Source: Bryobacterales bacterium
GTDB lineage: Bacteria; Acidobacteriota; Terriglobia; Bryobacterales; Bryobacteraceae
Length of the DNA: 46,650 bases
Reading direction: 5' to 3'
Assembly: GCA_026129915.1 (NCBI GenBank)
Contig: JAHCHD010000017.1
Span: 1-46,650, forward strand
In this document: positions 43,921-46,650 of the stretch, in pieces
How positions within the stretch are numbered: position 1 is the stretch's first letter
Layout: every line of letters begins with the position of its first letter
Program-made: the position numbers and the translations under genes
Notes under the pieces: model-generated
The model's input: the letters and a program-made list of their open reading frames with translations, nothing else
What the model was told of the DNA's origin: nothing
Database searches by the model: none

Positions 43921-44320
43921 GGGGTCATCCCATCCCCACAATTCCAGAGCCCGAAGCAAAGCGAGGGCGCGTCACAGAGGACAGCCCCGCGGCGTAAGCC
44001 CGGGGTTCGCCACCCATCCTCGACATTCCAGAGCCCGAAGCAAACCGAGGGCGGCTCCCCCTCCAGCCCCGCGGCGTGAGCCCGGGGTCATCCCATCCCC
44101 ACAATTCCAGAGCCCGAAGCAAAGCGAGGGCGGCTCACTCGACAGCCCCGCGGCGTAAGCCCGGGGTCATCCCATCCCCACAATTCCAGAGCCCGAAGCA
44201 AAGCGAGGGCGGCTCCCCCGCCAGCCCCGCGGCGTGAGCCCGGGGTCATCCCATCCCCACAATTGCAGAGCCCGAAGCAAAGCGAGGGCGGCTCACTCGA
44301 CAGCCCCGCGGCGTAAGCCC
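43921..44320. repeat. Five tandem 79-82 bp REP-like repeats
   Basis: Units begin with GGGG(T/t)C at 43921, 44002, 44084, 44163 and 44242, and the array ends at 44320 (unit lengths 81, 82, 79, 79, 79). Each unit has the core AGAGCCCGAAGCAAAGCGAG, then GGGCGGCTC-like arm, which folds as GAGCC/GGCTC around the core, and CCCCGCGGCGTAAGCCCGGGG, which folds as CCCCG/CGGGG. Unit length is not a multiple of three, so the translated frame rotates along the array; this argues against a coding repeat. Units 1, 3 and 5 share one variant (GACAG... GTAAGC) and 2 and 4 another (CCAG... GTGAGC). Confidence 0.85.
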
Positions 44321-44608
44321 GGGGGCCTGGACCCCATCCCCCACGCACGCCCCCACCTCGGACGGGGGACTGTCGTGCGCGCCCAAGCCAATCCACTCGC
44401 GCAGCGTCCAGCCATCCAGGCGCCAGACTGTCCCCTCTCCGCCCGAACGTCTCCCGAATCCAGACCATCCGCACCGAAAATCCTTGCCGCGAACCCCAAA
44501 ATCGGTTATAACGGAACTTCGTTAACAAGCGTTACCCCAGCACAGAAGCAGTAGACTTCCACCCTGCCACCGTTCACGTTCAACAAGCGCCAATACCCAG
44601 GAGATCCA
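44321..44608. other. Intergenic stretch between the repeat array and the exported paralogue pair
   Basis: Contains a C-rich segment (44330-44450) without repeats or a gene, then the promoter listed separately and a short leader with a GGAG site before 44609. Confidence 0.5.
44484..44512 (+). promoter_or_regulatory. Likely promoter of the exported paralogue pair
   Basis: TTGCCG (44484-44489) and TATAAC (44507-44512) are separated by 17 bases, about 97 bases upstream of the ATG at 44609. It sits in a local AT-rich stretch after a very GC-rich repeat array. Confidence 0.5.
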
Positions 44609-45079
44609 ATGCATTCCCGCAGATCGTTTCTCATGGCCGCGTCCGCCCTGCTCATCGGCGCGCGCAGCTTCGCCGCCGTCCGTGGCGACGAGGTGATGTA
44701 CGTGGGCGGAACCCTCACCCACATCACGGACCGCACTGAGGGGCGGGTCGACCTCAGCTCCACCACCGAAGCCGTGTTCAATTCCAGGAAGGGCTCCTTC
44801 GCCCTCGCCTACGCCAGGATCAGCTCCCTGGAATACGGCCAACAGGCAGGTCGCCGCGTAGGTGTGGCCATTGCCATCAACCCGCTCTTCCTGTTTTCCA
44901 AGAAGCGCAAGCACTTCCTCACGGTGGGCTACACCGACGCGGAAGGCCAAACCCAGGGCGCGGTGCTCGAGATCGGCAAGAAGCGCGTGCGCGCCGTGCT
45001 GGACCTGCTCGAAACCCGTTCCGGCAAGCAGGTGGAGTACGAATCCGAGGAGGCAAAAAAGCATGTCGGCAACGAATAG
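44609..45079 (+). CDS. Small exported protein with Tat-like signal, paralogue A
   Basis: A 156-residue protein that starts SRRSFLMAASALLI, a twin-arginine-type signal, then a mature region with DEVMYVGGTLTHI, YARISSLEYGQQAGRRVGVA, LFSKKRKHFLTVGYTDAEGQ, VLEIGKKRVRAVLDLLETRS and a charged end. It has no hydrophobic helix beyond the signal. The strand pattern followed by a single helix is reminiscent of a PH-like (bPH) domain, but this is only an inference. It overlaps the next gene by 17 bases; the two products are similar along almost their whole length. The function is unknown. Confidence 0.8.
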   Translation: MHSRRSFLMAASALLIGARSFAAVRGDEVMYVGGTLTHITDRTEGRVDLSSTTEAVFNSRKGSFALAYARISSLEYGQQAGRRVGVAIAINPLFLFSKKRKHFLTVGYTDAEGQTQGAVLEIGKKRVRAVLDLLETRSGKQVEYESEEAKKHVGNE

Positions 45080-45539
45080 CACCCGCCGCGTATGGCTAAC
45101 CGGCGCCCTCTTGGCCGGATGCGCCACGCTCGTGGCCAAGGTCACCGGCGAAGAGGTGATGTACGTAGGGGGCACGGTAGCCAACCTCCCCGAAGCCACC
45201 GCAGGCGGCATGGACATCAAGGACCCGCAGAAGCTCATCTTCTCCTCCGAAAAAGGAGGCTTCGAGATTCCCTACGCCTCCATCAAGACCCTGGAATACG
45301 GCCAGAAAGCCGGCCGCCGCGTAGGCGTCGCCATCGTCATCACAGTCTGGGCGCTGTTTTCCAAGAAGCGAAAGCACTTCCTGACGATAGGCTACGACGA
45401 CGCCGAAGACGCCCCCCAAGGCGTAGTCCTAGAAATCGCCAAAGGCCGCGCCAAGACCTTCATCACCGTCATCGAAGCCAGAAGCGGAAAGAAGGTCGAG
45501 TACGAATCGGCAGAAGCAAAGAACCATGTGCATGGGTAG
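45063..45539 (+). CDS. Small exported lipoprotein, paralogue B
   Basis: A 158-residue paralogue of the preceding protein with the same ordered blocks: EEVMYVGGTVANL, YASIKTLEYGQKAGRRVGVA, LFSKKRKHFLTIGYDDAEDA and IEARSGKKVEYES. The N-terminus differs: MSATNSTRRVWLTGALLAGC has a lipobox (LAGC, C20), so it is probably a lipoprotein. I use the ATG at 45063, with GAGGAGG about ten bases upstream. The 17-base overlap with paralogue A implies co-translation. The function is unknown; one product may be periplasmic and the other membrane-bound, which suggests a split of location after duplication. Confidence 0.8.
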   Translation: MSATNSTRRVWLTGALLAGCATLVAKVTGEEVMYVGGTVANLPEATAGGMDIKDPQKLIFSSEKGGFEIPYASIKTLEYGQKAGRRVGVAIVITVWALFSKKRKHFLTIGYDDAEDAPQGVVLEIAKGRAKTFITVIEARSGKKVEYESAEAKNHVHG

Positions 45540-45973
45540 GGACGCAGGTTCGAGGTATGGCCGCGACGCTGATGTCGAACGCAACAAACGGGGCACAGGC
45601 GACGTGCCCACGCTTCGCGCGGCGGATTGTTCGTGTAGCTGTAGGATTGGGGAGACAAGACGAGGAATCGTGCACACCCCTTTGGTGTAAGCCACTGGGG
45701 GCAACGGTTGCTCCATCGAGTTCGACAATTGACGTCCCCAGAACTCCTCGCACGGGCCGACCTTTTGGCAGTCGTGATCTTGTGGCAGAGTAGGAAGCGA
45801 AGCTGGAGCGCACCCTGACGTCACGAAAGCGCGGACCGCGACCGCAGATGGAACCAGACCGAGTTCCCGCCAACGAATAGCTTGCTGCAGGCGCAGAGTT
45901 TCGAGTTTCCGTGCTTTGTGCCCGAGACCACCAAAACCGTTGGAAACCGTTGAACCGTTGGAGGACTCGTTCT
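45540..45973. other. Intergenic stretch before the coiled-coil gene
   Basis: No gene supported. It holds a small hairpin (GGGCAC 45591-45596 / GTGCCC 45604-45609) of a type scattered between genes in acidobacteria, and three close AACCGTTG copies (45935-45960) directly before the ribosome-binding site of the next gene. Confidence 0.5.
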
Positions 45974-46624
45974 GTGTCAGTCGAAACGTGGAAGTCAGTT
46001 TTTGATATAGGAGCAGTTTTAGCCCTGTTTTTGACCTTCGCATTCGGGGTTGGAGTTTGGTATACCGGAGCCAAAATCAACGAGCGACAGGCCGAAAAGC
46101 TCAGGTACTTCGATAGAGATTTGACCGAAGCAAAGACGGCGTTAGCGAATGCACAAAGAGAGGCGGAGGCGCTTCGAAAGAATAACCTGCTCCTGCAGAA
46201 GGATATAATCCAGCTCCGCGAGGGTTTGACTTGGGCGCATCTCTCTGATGAACAACAACTGATTATTGCGAGCATGGTGCGCCCGCTCAGCTATAAAGCA
46301 ACCGTATACGTCAATGTAATGGGTTCTGGAAAGTCCGCAGCTATGTTAGCAAACGAATTGACAGAAGCACTCAGAAAAGGCGGAGTCAAAGCAGAGTTGA
46401 CTGATCTTGCCAGAAGCGGTACTCCCCCCGGATTGCGCGCAATCCCGCCATTTAAGATTACTGGGCCGACCGCTGCCATCTCATTCATGAAGGAACTAGT
46501 CTCAATCCTGGAACGTCTCGGCGTATTCAAGGACTTACCCGCGCCGCTAATTACCGTATCAGACGACAGGGGTGAACGCACCCCAGACATTGATATCCAG
46601 ATCGGCAACAAGGGAAGCCCGTAA
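45974..46624 (+). CDS. Membrane-anchored coiled-coil protein of unknown function
   Basis: I choose the GTG at 45974, nine bases after GGAGG (45960-45964), because it puts a single membrane helix at the N-terminus (SVFDIGAVLALFLTFAFGVG, about residues 8-27); an ATG at 45911 lacks a site and adds no useful sequence. Residues 30-85 are a long charged helix (KINERQAEKLRYFDRDLTEA, TALANAQREAEALRKN), probably a coiled coil. The C-terminal domain (about 100-216) is soluble: ATVYVNVMGSGKSAAMLANE, LTEALRKGGVKAELTDLARS. Its 'GSGKSA' resembles a P-loop but lacks the preceding G-x-x pattern and a Walker B, so I do not call it an ATPase. The DNA is visibly less GC-rich than its neighbours, which may mean recent acquisition. 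Confidence 0.75.
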   Translation: MSVETWKSVFDIGAVLALFLTFAFGVGVWYTGAKINERQAEKLRYFDRDLTEAKTALANAQREAEALRKNNLLLQKDIIQLREGLTWAHLSDEQQLIIASMVRPLSYKATVYVNVMGSGKSAAMLANELTEALRKGGVKAELTDLARSGTPPGLRAIPPFKITGPTAAISFMKELVSILERLGVFKDLPAPLITVSDDRGERTPDIDIQIGNKGSP

Positions 46625-46650
46625 TTTGTTGGCGGCCACGGGGAATTCAA

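Noticed and set aside
43913..44158. Translation of the tandem repeats as a proline/serine-rich protein
   Set aside because: The repeat period (79-82 bases) is not a multiple of three and the frame shifts along the array, so it is DNA structure and not coding.
46320..46345. A Walker A-like GSGKSA in the coiled-coil protein
   Set aside because: It lacks the usual preceding glycine spacing, Walker B and other ATPase motifs; a chance match is more likely.

Overview
The window looks like chromosomal DNA from an acidobacterium of the Solibacter/Bryobacter group. It is GC-rich, and two 1.6-kb-residue secreted proteins end in the C-terminal domain known as the 'Solibacter uncharacterized C-terminal domain' (TIGR03437) after SBBP/BACON-type repeats. 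I saw no rRNA, tRNA, CRISPR array or intact insertion sequence. The lineage is inferred from domain content, not from a marker gene.

Layout. (1) 1-3737, minus: one very long open frame for a secreted TPR protein that runs off the left edge. It diverges from an M24 metallopeptidase (3861-5225), which converges on a GH63-type glucosidase (5238-7913, minus). A secreted ThuA-domain protein follows (8033-8830). (2) 9051-24094: a complete divergent Tad/Flp pilus locus. The minus arm reads flp (a 57-residue prepilin), then cpaB-cpaC-cpaE-tadA-tadB-tadC, and ends with a 33-residue membrane ORF with a strong ribosome-binding site. The plus arm reads tadE-like, a second pseudopilin, a vWA-containing TadG, a TonB-like protein, the TadV/CpaA prepilin peptidase and a DUF192 protein. 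The 1.26 kb between the arms has no convincing gene but holds six AGTACT palindromes and an operator-like inverted repeat. (3) 24201-32011: a YjbQ-family protein, a pncB-pncA pair in which pncB carries a one-base frameshift, a GldA/GldF/GldG-DUF4340 ABC operon, and fabI. (4) 32265-41866: two overlapping tandem paralogues of about 1600 residues, built from a signal peptide, propeller, BACON-like repeats and TIGR03437. (5) 41966-46650: a TlpA-like thioredoxin and a SnoaL-like protein, then a relic of a REP-associated tyrosine transposase beside five tandem 79-82 bp palindrome-rich repeats. A pair of small exported paralogues (one Tat-like, one lipoprotein) follows, and last a lower-GC gene with one membrane segment and a coiled coil.

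How the genes work together. The Tad locus supplies a secretin (CpaC) and its partner (CpaB), a localisation ATPase (CpaE/TadZ), a motor (TadA) and platform (TadB/C), major and minor pilins and the processing peptidase. This should be enough for a Flp-type adhesive pilus, except that no TadD pilotin is visible. The TonB-like protein and the 33-residue ORF are the unexplained parts. The Gld-type ABC genes are translationally coupled through ATGA/TAATG overlaps and probably form one complex. The most interesting non-coding structure is the transposase relic with its repeat array, whose units alternate between two sequence types, which suggests amplification of a dimer.
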